Positions 23,158 through 35,540 of a stretch of DNA of 64,000 nt are shown here, one piece after another. The notes under the pieces were generated by a model. That model was not told the origin of the DNA and did no database searches. It was given only the letters and a program-made list of their open reading frames with translations. How positions within the stretch are numbered: the first letter of the stretch is position 1; each line of letters opens with the position of its first letter. A program made the position numbers and the translations under genes. The DNA is from Daedaleopsis sinensis (lineage: Eukaryota > Basidiomycota > Agaricomycetes > Polyporales > Polyporaceae): the NCBI GenBank assembly GCA_033807695.1, contig CM066309.1:3286001-3350000 (forward strand), given 5' to 3'.

Positions 23158-25651
23158 CTATGAGACCTCCATGCTGTCCGCGAACCCGCTCTCCTTCTTG
23201 ACCGTGACCCCCGCAGGCCCGGGGCCGGCGCTGCCGCTCTTGCCCTTGCGCGCGACGCGCCTGCCGACGGGGCGCCCGTCGCGGCCCTTGCGCCCGCGCT
23301 CGACCTCCATGTCCTCGTCCCCGTCCCCGCCGTCCCCGTCCCCGCCGTCCCCGTCCCCGCCGTCCCCGTCCCCGTCTTCCTCCGCGTAGTCGTCCCCGCC
23401 GTCGTAGTCGAGGTCGAGGTCGTCGTCCATGCTGCTCCCGGGCGACACCCCCGCGCCCGTGCCCGTGCCCGCCGTCGACGGGCGCCCGAGCTCCATCCCC
23501 AGCTCGAGCTCCGTGTCCTGCTCCATCTCCTCCACGCTCGGCAGGTTGAAGCTCTTGCGGATGCTCCCGCGCCGCCCGCGCCCGCTCCCGTTCCCGTTGA
23601 TCTGCGGGGCGCCGCCCTCGCCGTTCCCGCCCCCGCTGGCGTTCGCGTTGAGCATCCCGAACCCGTCGACCTCGTCGTGCAGCTTCATCTCGCCGTCGCC
23701 GTCGCCGAGCGCGGCGGGCGCTGGGGTGCCCCCGCTGCGGAACGCGTGCAGCTGCTGCTCGAGGTCGTGGTTGCGGGTCGCCTGCGCGCTCACGAGCTGC
23801 TGCAGGTAGCGGATGTACTCCACGCTCTTGCGCAGGATCATGCCCTTGTTCGCCTTCACCGCCGCGCTGGTGCTGTCCGCGCCCGCGCCCGCGCCCGCGG
23901 CGGACGTCGTCGTCGGGGTCGACGGGCTCGCGAGGTCCTCGGGCTCGACGCTGCCGCTGCCGGAGCCCTCCTTCTTTTCTGCGCCGGTGTTCGTGACGAC
24001 GCCGAAGATGAGGTCTTCGCCGGAGGCTGCGGAGAGCGAGGCGGGCATCGTCATCGTCGCTGCGCGCGCGCCGTCAGCAGGGAGACTCCCGGCGGGGTGC
24101 GCGTGCGCGGGGGGCTCACCGTTCGGGTCGAGGAGACACTCGGGGATGAGCGTGGCGAGCTCGGAGATCTTCTCGTTGATGTTGTCCCGCCGCCTGCGCT
24201 CGACGGCGTTGTGCGACTCGCGCCGCCGCCGCCGCTTCTCGTTCGCGATCAGCGCTCTGGTTCCCGCCATACGTCATCGGATGAACAGAGAAGAAAAGAA
24301 AGGGGGAGGAGCGACGCATCGGTGAGCCGCTGCGCCGGACTGAGAAACAAGAGAGACGCACTGTTTTGCCGCGAGGTCGTCGGGCGGGGTCTCGCCGCCT
24401 TTCTGCATGCCCACCATGCCCATCCCGGGCACGTTCACCTCCTTCGGACTGACCCCGAGGCCGACACTGCCCAGACTCGCCCCGCCGCTGAACGCGCTGA
24501 AGCCTAAAAGCGCACATGAAGTGAGTGGGTGCGCGGGATGAGCGTGATATCACAGAATACACACCGTGCACACTCTCAGGCGTCGGGAGCCCGAACTCGT
24601 TGCCCTGCCCTTGCGGCATGAACCAGCCGGACGTGTGCAGGCTGAGGGGGCTGGCGGGCCCTCTGGCGCCATTGCCGTTGGGGATCACCAGGGGCTGAGT
24701 GTGGCCGCGGTGGAGGGGCGGAGGGGACACGCTCGAGACGCTGTTGCGTTTTGTGCGGGTGCGGCGGGCCGGGCCTCCGTTGGTGCTCGGGGGGTTTGCG
24801 GGGTCCAGGCTGGTTGGCGGGGCGCGCGAGCGCGATCGGCTCCTGGAGAACTCGGCTCCATTCCCGTTCGCGGAGACGGGCGAGGGCGTTTGGCGCTGGC
24901 CGTTTGGCTGCCCGTTCGAAGGCTGGTTGAGGTGGAACTCGGAGGGCGCGGCGAGGTTGTTGAAGGAGGAGATGCCGGAGATGTGGGAGGAGAAGGAGGA
25001 GGGCTCGGGGCCAGAAAAGGGGTTGTTTCCGTTCGCGGTCGCAGGAGAGGACTGGTTGTTCGATGGAGGCTCGTAGCGCATGGAGGAGCCGATGGCTGGA
25101 ACAGTCGAGTTGAAGTGGGAGTGGGCAGAGAACTCGTGGAGAGGATGCGTGCTGTGGACGGAAGAGGGGCCATGAATATTGGCGGAGTGGAGGGAGGACG
25201 CGGGCGGGAGGGAGAAGGAGGGATTCTGGTGGTTGAAGTGGTTATGATGGGACGATTGGTGGTGGGAGGTCGGTGCGGAGATGTCGAAGATGTTGTGAGT
25301 GTGATGGGATCTGTAATCGTCGTATGCTCCGGGAGAGTGCGTCGAGCGTTCGTGCGAGTTATTGTGTGCCTGGGAGGGGGAGGGGGCGATGAGGGAGGCG
25401 AGCTCGTCGGTGAAGTCCATGGTGGAGGCGGACTGGTCGTTGCTGCTGTGGGATGGAAACTTGCGGAATGGATCTGGGACGGAGAAGAGCGGGGGCACGA
25501 AGAGGTTGTCGAACTGGTTTGAGGAGCCCGAGTTTGAAGAGGAGGCGGGAGGCGGGGGGGAGTTGTTTGAGGGCGGGGGGGACGGGAGGTGGAAGCCCTC
25601 TGTGCGAGAGAGGACCTGGGGCTTGTAGGACGGGAAGAAGGCAGAGCTCAT
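23158..25651 (-). CDS. bHLH transcription factor with a long loop and acidic Gly-Asp repeats
   Basis: Four exons (25651-24565, 24503-24362, 24256-24120, 24059-23158) join in consistent phase to 755 residues. Residues 1-~400 are Ser/His/Asn/Pro-rich, an activation-type disordered region. The basic region ESHNAVERRRRDNINEK at ~425 has the His-Glu-Arg pattern of class B bHLH factors that bind CACGTG (USF/MITF/Cbf1 type). Helix 1 ends at LIPECLL (~453). Helix 2, NKGMILRKSVEYIRYLQQL, starts at ~526, so the loop is about 70 residues, then a coiled coil RNHDLEQQLHAF. The C-terminal third has acidic DGDGG repeats and a basic end. It acts in the nucleus, probably as a dimer; targets are unknown. The gene stands alone between two gene-free stretches. 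The 62-bp intron in the loop could be retained without losing frame. Confidence 0.88.
23319..23382 (-). repeat. In-frame GDGDGG-coding tandem repeat
   Basis: CCGTCCCCG-type units inside the bHLH coding sequence encode repeats of Asp-Gly. The array is likely variable between strains. Confidence 0.8.
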
Positions 25652-27590
25652 CGGATGGCGGGTGGAGGGACTGGGGTCGAGGTAGAGTGTTAGAGGTTCT
25701 TAGGAGGGAGAAGGAGGGCGGCCGTCCACCCCGCATCCGAGGCTTAAGACAACCATTCACTTATAATCCACTTATTATTATTTTCTGATACCCCGCGTTT
25801 CCGCTATCTCGGCTCAGATCCCATCGCGATCTCCCAAACAGGGACAAGCAGACCGCCATCACTTCCTCCCGGCCGAAACCCCGCACCGGCCTCGCCTCTC
25901 CCCGTCCCACCCCGCTTCCCCGCACTCGTTCCCCACCCCCGCCTCCTCCTCCTCCTCCCCCTCCGTAGACGTATCTGCTCCTGTGGAAGTCCCAGTTGTT
26001 GTGGACAACGCCGTTTAGCCTTTGCCGTGTCGATCGTCGCTCTTTGACATAACATATCCATCATACGAGTTCCAACTATCTTTCGATCGTCGCGATCCCC
26101 CGTTCCTCCCCTTGGCTACCCCTCTCTGAACGATCTTGAGGCTGCGTGCAGAGCACTTGCATCCCGGCGCACTCCCACGCGACGCCATCATTATAAGTTC
26201 AAACTTGACTCGACCCCGCACGGACCATGTATCCAACGCGTATTTTGATAACCGCACACTGCCCTCCTACCAACGTTGCATCAAAGCCCATTGTGGACTT
26301 CTGCCCCAATTTTGTCAGCCAATCGCCAGAGCCACCACCGTCAGTCGTCCTCCGGCGCGCTCTTGAGGTCGAGGTACCCGACCCGACGGCCCCGACGTAA
26401 GCACTGCAGGTTGATCACAGCGCCCGGGCCCCTCAAACCCCTCAGCGCCTCCCAGCGCGCACGGTCGGGCCGAGGAGCCGACGGTCGCCCAGTGGTCTGC
26501 CGTTATATGCAGCCTTTGCGCTTTCTGTTTTACGCCTCCTCCCGCTCGCTACCCTGCCCCGCCCTGCCTCGCCAGCTCCGATGCATCACAGTGTGATTCA
26601 CACATCTTGTTCCGACCACAGGGCCGCCCGCGCTGGCGAACGGCAGACACAAACACATAACTACCGCCGTGCGCCTGTCGCGCTGGCCCCAGTCCCGGTA
26701 TCGGTACGGACACGGCAGAAACGCGCCTTCTGCTCTCCGTCGGCCGACAGCGACTCGCCTGCAGATCCAGCTTGGCTTAGGACACGTCGACATCTGCAGA
26801 CTGCGTCCGACTGCCGCACACTCGCACTCCGCACCGCCCCTATCGCCCCGGACGGCGCAAGAACGCAAGACAAATGCCGCATCTGCATCTGCATTCTAAC
26901 ACCCATCCGTACAGTATTACACCCCCTGCCGCCCCGCCCCACTCTCTCGGCCGTACTACGACGACAATGCGCCCAGCGCCCAGCGCCCCACGGCTGCGCA
27001 GTGCCCCCCAGCTCTACGTGCACTCCGCCTCCAGACGCAGCAGCGGATCGCCCTCGCCGCCTACACGCGCACTAGTCGCCTTCCGCGCCCACTTTGTCCT
27101 CACACCCGCTGGCGGCCGGCCTCCCCTGTGGACCTTGCATTGCGCGCCCCGGGCCTGCGGAGGCCCTGCGCCCTGCCAGTGCCCCCTTCCCCGTCTGCAG
27201 ACCCCAGAGCTTCTGTCGGCGTGCAGACGGCAGGCTTCCAAGTTCTGTTCCGCTCCCTGCATCCTGCTGAAGGGCGCCCCCCGCGAGCTCTCCCAGGTTC
27301 TTCGACAAGCGACAAGCACAACTTGAATGCCCCCGAGCGCTCGCCAAGCCCGGGCGTCCCCTCCGACCTCGCATGCGCATGCGTACCCATGGCCAGACTG
27401 AGACTCGCATCTGGGGCTAGCGCCAGCATCTGCCCCACCCACCTGGCACCCGCAGACTCCGTGCCACCTACTTACAGTACGTCCACTGCCACTGGCAGCG
27501 CCGGCCTTGTGGCGTCCGCGCGGTCGTACATCCGTACGGCATCTCGCACCTCGCACCTCGCACTCCCTCAGGCCCACGCCCGCTGCCAGG

Positions 27591-27634
27591 GTCTGAACGT
27601 CTGAACGTCTGAACGTCTGAACGTCTGAACGTCT
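27591..27634. repeat. (GTCTGAAC)5 tandem repeat
   Basis: Five perfect 8-bp copies and a partial sixth. Confidence 0.92.
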
Positions 27635-28713
27635 GCACCGACGGCTCGACGACTCGACGCGGACGCACGAGCTCTCTGCTCCGCCCCGGCTACTACAACC
27701 CACTCAGCGTCCTGCCGCCGCGCCGGGGCATGGCATGGCATGGCAGGGGGACCGCACGCACGCGTCCGACATGTGCGTCCCCCCGGCCGCTCCGAGTCCT
27801 AGCCACAGCGCTAGCCCCGCACGCAGCCCCTGTGCCCGCTTCTCCCACTGTCTCACAGGTATGTGAGCGCGCGCGCGCATGGGCCCCTGCCCCCTCTGGA
27901 AAGTAAGTACTGGCACGGGCGCGGGACGCCCTGCTGACGCCTCGGGGTGCTCGCAGGCATAGGATGGAAATTGGCATGGGGCAGGCGGGCCCGGGGAGAA
28001 TTGCGCATCGTCTACAGTACAGTACTTACACTGATCTGCCAATCGAAGCCGATCCCAGCGTTCCCCGCTGCAGGTCACTGATGGGTGATTACGCCATGTA
28101 TGATGTCAGATACAACGACGGTGTGCACACGCATACGCATACGCATATACTCATCCAGGTCATCCTGCGCAAGCCGCCCGCGCCCCGTCTGTAAATCATT
28201 GTTCAAGCGTTCAGGCGTCAGGCCAGGGCACGGGTGCGTCACGGCAGCAGTCTCGCAGACGGCGCCCCACGCCAAGATCTACCCTGTCCCAGCGGACGAG
28301 AGGCTCCGCGTTCAACGTCCAAGCTCAAGTTCGGGTCCGCGCGGTGCTCGAAGAGGAGCGGGCGATCGCGAGGATACGCCTCTCCGCGCCACTCTGCAGG
28401 CTTCTGCCAAACCACACATGGGGCGTGCGCTCTCGGTGCCTGCAGGGCCGTGGTGTGGTGTGTGATGCACGACGCTGCATGCATGCACGAAGCTTTGAAG
28501 GTTGAAAGAGAGTTTGGCGGCCGCAAGCTTCATCCGTCCGGCCACGGCCGCTCGTCCTGTGATGTGTGCAGTGTGCAGTGTGCGGAGCGCAGTGCACGCG
28601 GATGCGGGCCCGGCGGCATCTGCATCTCGATACTATGCATATGCATATTCCATATTCCCTACGCAGTACGCAGTACTCGACGCTCCGCCGTGCAATTGTA
28701 TATGGAAGCATAG

Positions 28714-28776
28714 AAGCTTAAGCTTAAGCTTGAACTTGAGGCCTGAGGCCTGAGGCTTGAGCTTGAACGTTTGAAC
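28714..28776. repeat. AAGCTTA / GGCCTGA nested repeat and palindrome
   Basis: AAGCTTAAGCTTAAGCTT (28714-28731) is itself a palindrome. It is followed by TGAACTTGAG, two GCCTGAG units, GCTTGAG and a duplicated TTGAACG. Confidence 0.8.
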
Positions 28777-30723
28777 GGTCGCCTGCGGGGTGAGTAGTAG
28801 GTATGGGTAAGTCACGGTAGTATGCGCAGACGCACGCACCGGCCACACGACCACATCTCGGACCCCACGCGAACGTCCGGAGATCATGCGACCCCCCGCG
28901 GCCAGTCGCGGAGTAGCTCAGCGTCGCCTGCCTGCTCGCGGGACCAGTTCGGGCACTCGCACTGCTCGCGCTGTGATCGAACTCCGACTCACTCTTTGGC
29001 GGTGAGCTGCTCTGGTTCGACTCGGAGCTACTGCGGGTCGGGTTGTGCATCGTCGGTCGACGCTTGAGGCCTGACGCGGACGAGTTCAAGAAGGCCCTGG
29101 CAGGTCAGTGCAGGCATGTTCTGACGTCGCAAGCTCGCAGGGCATTGGCAATATCCATGATAGTCTGCGGCTATTCAAGTTACACGAGTCGCAATCGGGC
29201 AAGCGACATGCTCGAGTTGCACGCCCGGCCCGGGCCGACGACGTTCAAGAGGACCGGGGCGCATGGACGGTTGGACACTCGAGCTAGAAGACGGCCCACG
29301 TACTTTGCGGTTCCGTCACCCGCCGCACTAACAGAGGCGGACTACGACGGACATGTCCCGTTGGCGATGCCGGCCATGCGCTGCGCTCCTGGAAAGGCGC
29401 ACGCGAAGACGCAACGTTAACCATAAATTTCGATCGAAGCGGACACGGACCCGCGCCAGTGCTAGAGCCACTGGTGACCGCCTTGGGCCCGGAGCGCTCC
29501 CGACGTCCCGCCATCGCGCGCACGCAGGGGGCTAGCGGTGTAAGGACCGCGCAGATCAAGGTGCGCGTCGGTGTCGGCGTCGGGTCCGGGTGGGCCACCG
29601 GCGACAACCCGGCGGATATGTGCATGTGCATGTGCATCTGGCCCATGGTCCGGATGGTCATGCGTACTAAGCTGCACACGAGCGCATGCATGGAAGTCCA
29701 TACAGCACCACTGTTGCGCCTTCGGAGACAGAAGACGTCCAGCAGCTCAACTGAAAGCGCAGCGGAAAGGCTAACGCGAATCGGATCGTTGGAGACGTGC
29801 CGTCCCAACGTCCTGTACATGTCTTCCTGCCAGTACGTCCGAGTCCGGGACGCCCTGCGAAGCCCCGGCCCCCGAGGCTCCTGCCCGTCGGGACGGGACT
29901 AGCACTCCAGTACTAGTGTGCGGCGGGTACACTCGCAGCACATGCATATGTTTCGGTGTCCTCCGCGACACAGCTTGCTTGTCGGCTTTCCGCCTCCTCC
30001 TCAGGTTGTTCGCAGTCGCCCGCACCGCACACCCGAGAGAGGGCCCGCCGCTGTCGTCCCGAGCCCGCGCCCCGATATCGATTCTCTGGCACCGACGCTC
30101 GCCCGCCCTGATCTGCGGCTCCGCCTTCGTCTGCTCGCACCTTCTCAAGGACCGGTCCGCTGTCCATATGCACCCACCCACCAAGCTTAAGCCCACGTCC
30201 ATATGTAAGCATGCACCGACTGACATACACGGCAAGCCGTCGCTGCCCGTATGGGTGCATCAATAAAACACGCTTACTTTGTGTGCGCCTGACAGCACCT
30301 TCCTATACTGACCAGGACCTTAGGCCTACATACACACATGCCCTCTAACCGCAAATGGGCGCGAGCCGGCGGAGCGGCATTTGATTCGAAAGCTTATTCG
30401 GATATGACTGTGCGACGAGCACCCCCGCCCTGAATGCAGATCGCAGGCGTCGCCTCGGACACCGCGAGTCGCGACCGCCCGGCGCGACGTGTGGATGCTG
30501 GGATCAGACGCGCTAGAAGGCGTCCGTCCCAGTCCTGAACAAGAACAAGGTCCACAGCACCGGCTGCGCGCTCCCCGACTTTGCCGTCCGTGTGTCGGTA
30601 TGTCAAGCTTGCAAGATTCAGGGCCCTAGGACTTAGCTTATGCGTAGAGACAAGCGACTTGAAGCGGCGAGCAACGAAGTCCAGACGCAGGGAGTAGATC
30701 TGAACAAAACTGAGAAGTCAGCG

Positions 30724-30743
30724 AGCAGCAGCAGCAGCAGCAG
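30724..30743. repeat. (AGC)6 microsatellite
   Basis: Six AGC triplets plus AG in non-coding DNA. Confidence 0.9.
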
Positions 30744-33700
30744 ATAGCAGGCACACTCCTGCAAGTCCTCGAGAGTATCCCCGCAGGACCTGTATGGCAC
30801 AGCGGCACGAACGTCGGACGCAGGCTGCACGCACTCGCAGCGCCCGGATCCGAGGAATGCGCGGCGGGAACGCGCGCCCCGATATGGGCACCCCGGGCCT
30901 TCCGCGCCGCCTTTCTCGCCTTCCTCGCCTCCGTCCGTGCGCGCACGCCCCTAGGTGTCGTCGTCCGAGATCCTAGGTTTCCGCGACGACCGCGCGCGCT
31001 GTTGCCATCTGCGCGGCTGTAGTCGCGTTCGCTGCGGCCCGGGGCGCGCGGTGTCGACAAGTCCGTGCGTCCATGCGTACAGACTTCGGTGTCTAGAGAG
31101 CCCGCACGAGCTACGAGAAGAGGAAGAGCTGCGCGGGGCAGGTCCACGCCCGAGTCCGCGTCCGCGTCCGAAGCGAACCCGAAGCTCACGTCCAAGTCCA
31201 AGGCAGCTGCAGCGTTGCGTGCGGGGGATCTGCGCGCGGAAGATCAGGAAGCGTTTTCCCAGGAGCCGGGAGTATGTAGGCTCGGGTACTGACGCTACGC
31301 ACTGCACCCCAACTGCTCGCGCGCACACCGTCCGCGCTCGCGCGCATGGGCTGATGCGGATCATGCGTTGTGCTCGGACGGGGGGCCTGGAGGACCCATC
31401 GCGTCGTCGGTGTCTAGCTCTGGGAGACTGGTTCGACGAATGCGGCCGCGGGGGCCAAGGACATCGACATCGACACTGAATAGTAGCCAGCGGGGAGTCG
31501 TGTCGGCCGCAGAAGCACAACCACAATCATATGCATCCTGGATCCGGAGCGCAAGAGGCCCTGCTCTTGCGCAATTGGGAACGCCCCTCGCTCGACGCAC
31601 AGGCCTTGGGCTGCGCACCCCGAAGCAGGCCGCTTTCGGGCGCAGTACACGTGTCCGCGCATGGCTGCACTTCGCACACGGTGACGGTAGCTGTTGAGCT
31701 CGGCGAGGGCACTGCGGGGCGTGGCGAGGCGAGGAACGAGGATCGCGCCGAACTCAACGCAGACGCGCACCGGTACGATCGACGTCGACGTCCTGCGTTC
31801 GCCCGCGTTCAGAGGCCGCGCGGAACGCGGGGCGGGGGCACGTCCGTGTCCGTCCCTTCCAATCGTGGCGATCACCATGTCTTCGTGCGCTCGTACACTC
31901 TTGCGCTACCGGTGGCCAGGGTGCATGTGAAAGGCTGGAATTGGACCAGCGATGCCTCTGGAGCGTGGACGCCGCCATCGGGCGGGCTGCTTGCCTGCCT
32001 CGGCGGGAGCTCCGGCCGTCCCGGGTCATCTTGGCCGTTCGGACGGTGCATACCTAGCACCCGCAAGTACGAACCCTTCGCTCGCCGCGCGGACAGACGT
32101 CGACCGCACAGGCTAAGGCTGCGCATGGACGCGACTACGACTCCACTCTTCGCCGACGTCGACGCGCTGCGCTCGGGGCATGTAGATGCGCGCAGGGTGG
32201 AGCAGGAGATGTTAGATTGGGCAGGTATGACGAGGCCCACCCGAGCGTGCGTCTCGGAAACCAGGAGGGACCGTGCACGTGGCGGCGGACGGTGGCCTGA
32301 AATATCGACATCGCGCTACCGAGCGCTCAGCGTCCTGCCTGAAGTTCTAAGCTTGGGGTCCGAGGGGACGACAGCGCCAGATATAGCCGTGCCTGCGCCA
32401 TTCCGAGGCGAAGGGATGACCAGTATGACCTGTGGAAGCGGGCAGCGATGAGCGTTAGCCTGAACGTTCGCGACAAGCGCGGACGACTGATCGTGGCCGG
32501 ACGCGCGCCCGCTGTAGGACCTGAGTACATACTGCGCAGTATGATTGGCCGCGCCCGCTTCTGAGCAGTGAGATCCTGGTTCTCAGGATAGCGTTTGCGT
32601 GCGTGCGCGCCGCATACGGCGCAGCCGTGGATTCCAGCGCCCGGTGCCTGCTGGATACATTTCATTTCGTCGGCATTGACTGGGCAAACGTCCAAGTGCC
32701 AGTGATTCCCCAGTCACCGGTCACCGCCCAGACATCCGTGCTGTCGACGTCCGCCCACCGAGTCGACAAACTTTCAAGCTTAGAGTGCAGACGGCATACG
32801 CCCACCCGGACGCAGCTCGCAGGTCCTTCGGCATGCGTGGTGGATGCGAGTCAGGCCCGGTCTCCGATCGCGTGTGCCACTGAGCAGCGGCTCGCCACGT
32901 CCGAGCCCGTGCTCGGCTGCTGCCTGTGCCAGCGGCCAGCGGCCAGCACAAAAGCGTCCGAGAGAGCACGCCATCGCCGTCCGCGCTCTCCGCCCGCTGT
33001 CGCACAAGGATTCTCGTCATCTGCGTATGGCCTGTGGAGCACGGAGGCAGCTGCAGACCGTCTCGCCGTGCTGCCGTGTCTTTGTCTGTGCGTTCTGGTG
33101 CGAGGTCTGTGCCAGGAGCTTGGAACAGGCGCGCTATGGCATAATCGCCACCGACGGGCCCGTCTCGAAGCCGTAAGCGACATCGCGCCTGTCAAGCACT
33201 CAGGCTTGTATCCTGCAGAGTGGCGACCACAACGCTTCCCGCACTAGCTGCGCCGCTCGCCAGTTTCGAGGGTCTGGACGGGGCCTCGGATTGGGATGGG
33301 GAAGACACGAAGTCCGAGGGCGAGCACGGGCGACGTCAACCGCACGCGGCCCGCGCAGATCGCATCCCGCGCTCCCTACTGCCGCCGCGCGAATGCGCGC
33401 GACCAGTCAATGCCGAAGAGGAGGACGTGCAGAAGGCTACGGCGAAGCCGAAGCCAGTGGGGAACATCGGGCCACAGGCCACAGGCCACGGCAGCGAGGG
33501 CTCGACCTGGAGCTGGATTCTGGAGACGTTGGACGAACGGCTTGGACGGCTCCCGTACGTCGACACGGAGCGGCGAGTCTATCACAACCACCGCACGCTC
33601 CCATGGGCAGGACGCGACCAGGGGAAGAGCGTGAGGGGCAATGATACCGCATCCGGGCGTGCTCTGCGCACCTCCCATCGGAGCGTGCAGGGCCGGACGA

Positions 33701-35540
33701 TCTGCTGCCCGATTGCGGCACGTCCGCGATGTGGGGGATCGACGGTGGTCGCACACGGCAGGGCAGATGTGGCGAGGCGAAGGGGGGGAGGGAGGCTGCG
33801 AGGGAGCGCACGGAAACAGCAGCCGTGATCGTGTTCGGAGTCGGAAGAGGGAGGCCCGACGGCATTGAGCTCGGGAACGGTACGGGACGGTGCGGCTCGG
33901 ACGTCGATGGCCACTGCTGGCAGCGTTAGGAACCCTCTGGGCGATGATGGCAGCCGCGCGGGGCGAGTGGCGATTGCTCGGGGGTCGGAGATGGGGCGCG
34001 AACGCGAACTTGGGAAGGCGGCTCTGGTGTGCAGAAGGCAGCGCGCGCATGCGATCTCGCCGTTCTCGAAGCTGGACTGGCGACGAGAGAAGGCCGGGCT
34101 GCAGGCTGAGATAGATGGCTGATGGGCAGGGCGTACTTTGGGCGGTGCGGCACCCACGCTGCTGCTAACACGCCCGCCCAATGGGAACGCAGGACGCGCG
34201 AGAAGCGTTTTTGTTCACAAGTTGGGTGGAGGAGAGATTCCGATAGTGGCATCTCACACGTAATGGCCCATCATCGCGTCCGATGGTGCTCCTGGACGCA
34301 GCGTGGTGTCAGTAACGAGTCGGGACGGTGAGTGATGCCATACAAGCTGAGTCCGTCCACAGGTTGATCATCGCATCGAGTGCGACCTGGTGAAGACTTG
34401 GTAGGATGGTGTATAACGACCGCTGTCCAAGTAAATCAAGGCATCAGTATGACGTAGAGAATACAGAATGAATACGAACAGTTAACCTTTGCCTGGTCCG
34501 TGCTCGCCAAATGCGCGCAACCGGCTATTCCGGCCGCTGTTTTGCCGTCTCCACTTCCTTGTGAATGCACGCAGATGAAGCCAAGATGAACAGGGCTTCT
34601 AAGTTCTGCGATGTGTCCTATTGCGGTCGCCCTAGAACACCCAGCCGTTAGTACCTACGTCCCTGCCGTGCGCTCGAGCCTGCGCGCGCGTTCACCGATG
34701 ACGCACCTCTCGAACCAACCTCGGCATAACCATCCGCGACCGCCACGCGTCCGGAGAAGAGAGTCGGAGAGCATGCGCGCGGAAGAAAGTCGCATCAGGC
34801 AGAGGCAGGCAGAGGCCCGTAACGCAAGACGAGTGGAGTTTTCGAGGACGATGGGCCGGATTAGGACTAGTCGCCCCGGCCAGGGCGCGCCCGCCGCGAT
34901 CTGCGATCCCGACCCCCAAACGGTGATACCGGCTACATTTTCGGCGCCGGGCAGCAGGCGTGGCCCGACGCCGTGGATACTTCCGAGGACCCCGCGCGCG
35001 CTAGCCAGCGAGGGATCAGAAACTGGGCGACAGGAGCATGTGCATTGCACGCTCTAGCGACGCGTTCGCGCGCGCATCTCGCGCGTCCTGGCGCACGTTC
35101 GGCCAGCGACGCACTCACGGCACCCCTTGTCTGACCCTTCGCGCGGGGCGGTGGGAGCGAGTGCGGGAGCGGGCCACCTTCGGAACCGCAGTGCGCTCCC
35201 GGTGACGGCAGGATGACATTGATACGGTATCGGAAGAGAAGACGGGAGCCTGGAGGAAAGAAGGGTCCCTTCGGGATCGCTGCAGCCGGGATCCTATCCG
35301 GGGAGACAAAGGGAAACATATGGGCGTCGCTTCTGTGGCAGGCCGTCCTCCTAGGAACAGAAGGTGTTCTTCCAGGTTTCTCATGCATACAGTGTGGGGT
35401 AAGGTGGGGTTCGCCAAGGCATTGCGGGGTAGCGACCGACCGGGGGCAGAACAGCTTCCGTAAATTGCACCGTAAGTACTAGTGCAAGACGACTGGAAGC
35501 CGGGTTAGAATAATAATCGCAAACGGCTGATGGTACTCAC

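Larger units (their letters stand above)
25652..35540. other. Gene-free region upstream of the bHLH gene
   Basis: Nearly 10 kb without a supportable gene, starting at the bHLH promoter. 25.75-25.83 kb is AT-rich with a TTATTATTATTTT run. 25.9-26.0 kb is C-rich with CTC triplets. The rest is GC-rich, with open frames up to about 300 codons on both strands (e.g. 31531-32451 plus), but these overlap and their translations show no family features. Short tandem duplications, ATGCATAT palindromes (28.63, 29.94, 31.53 kb) and microsatellites are frequent. Confidence 0.55.

Noticed and set aside
31531..32451. A 306-codon open frame in the upstream desert
   Set aside because: GC-rich DNA gives long chance frames. 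It overlaps other open frames on both strands, has no recognisable domain, and its composition (Arg, Ala, Ser, Gly, Pro) is that of random GC-rich sequence.
33220..33828. A 202-codon frame starting MATTTLPALAAPL
   Set aside because: It looks mildly protein-like at the start, but has no family features, no splice partner and several overlapping frames.
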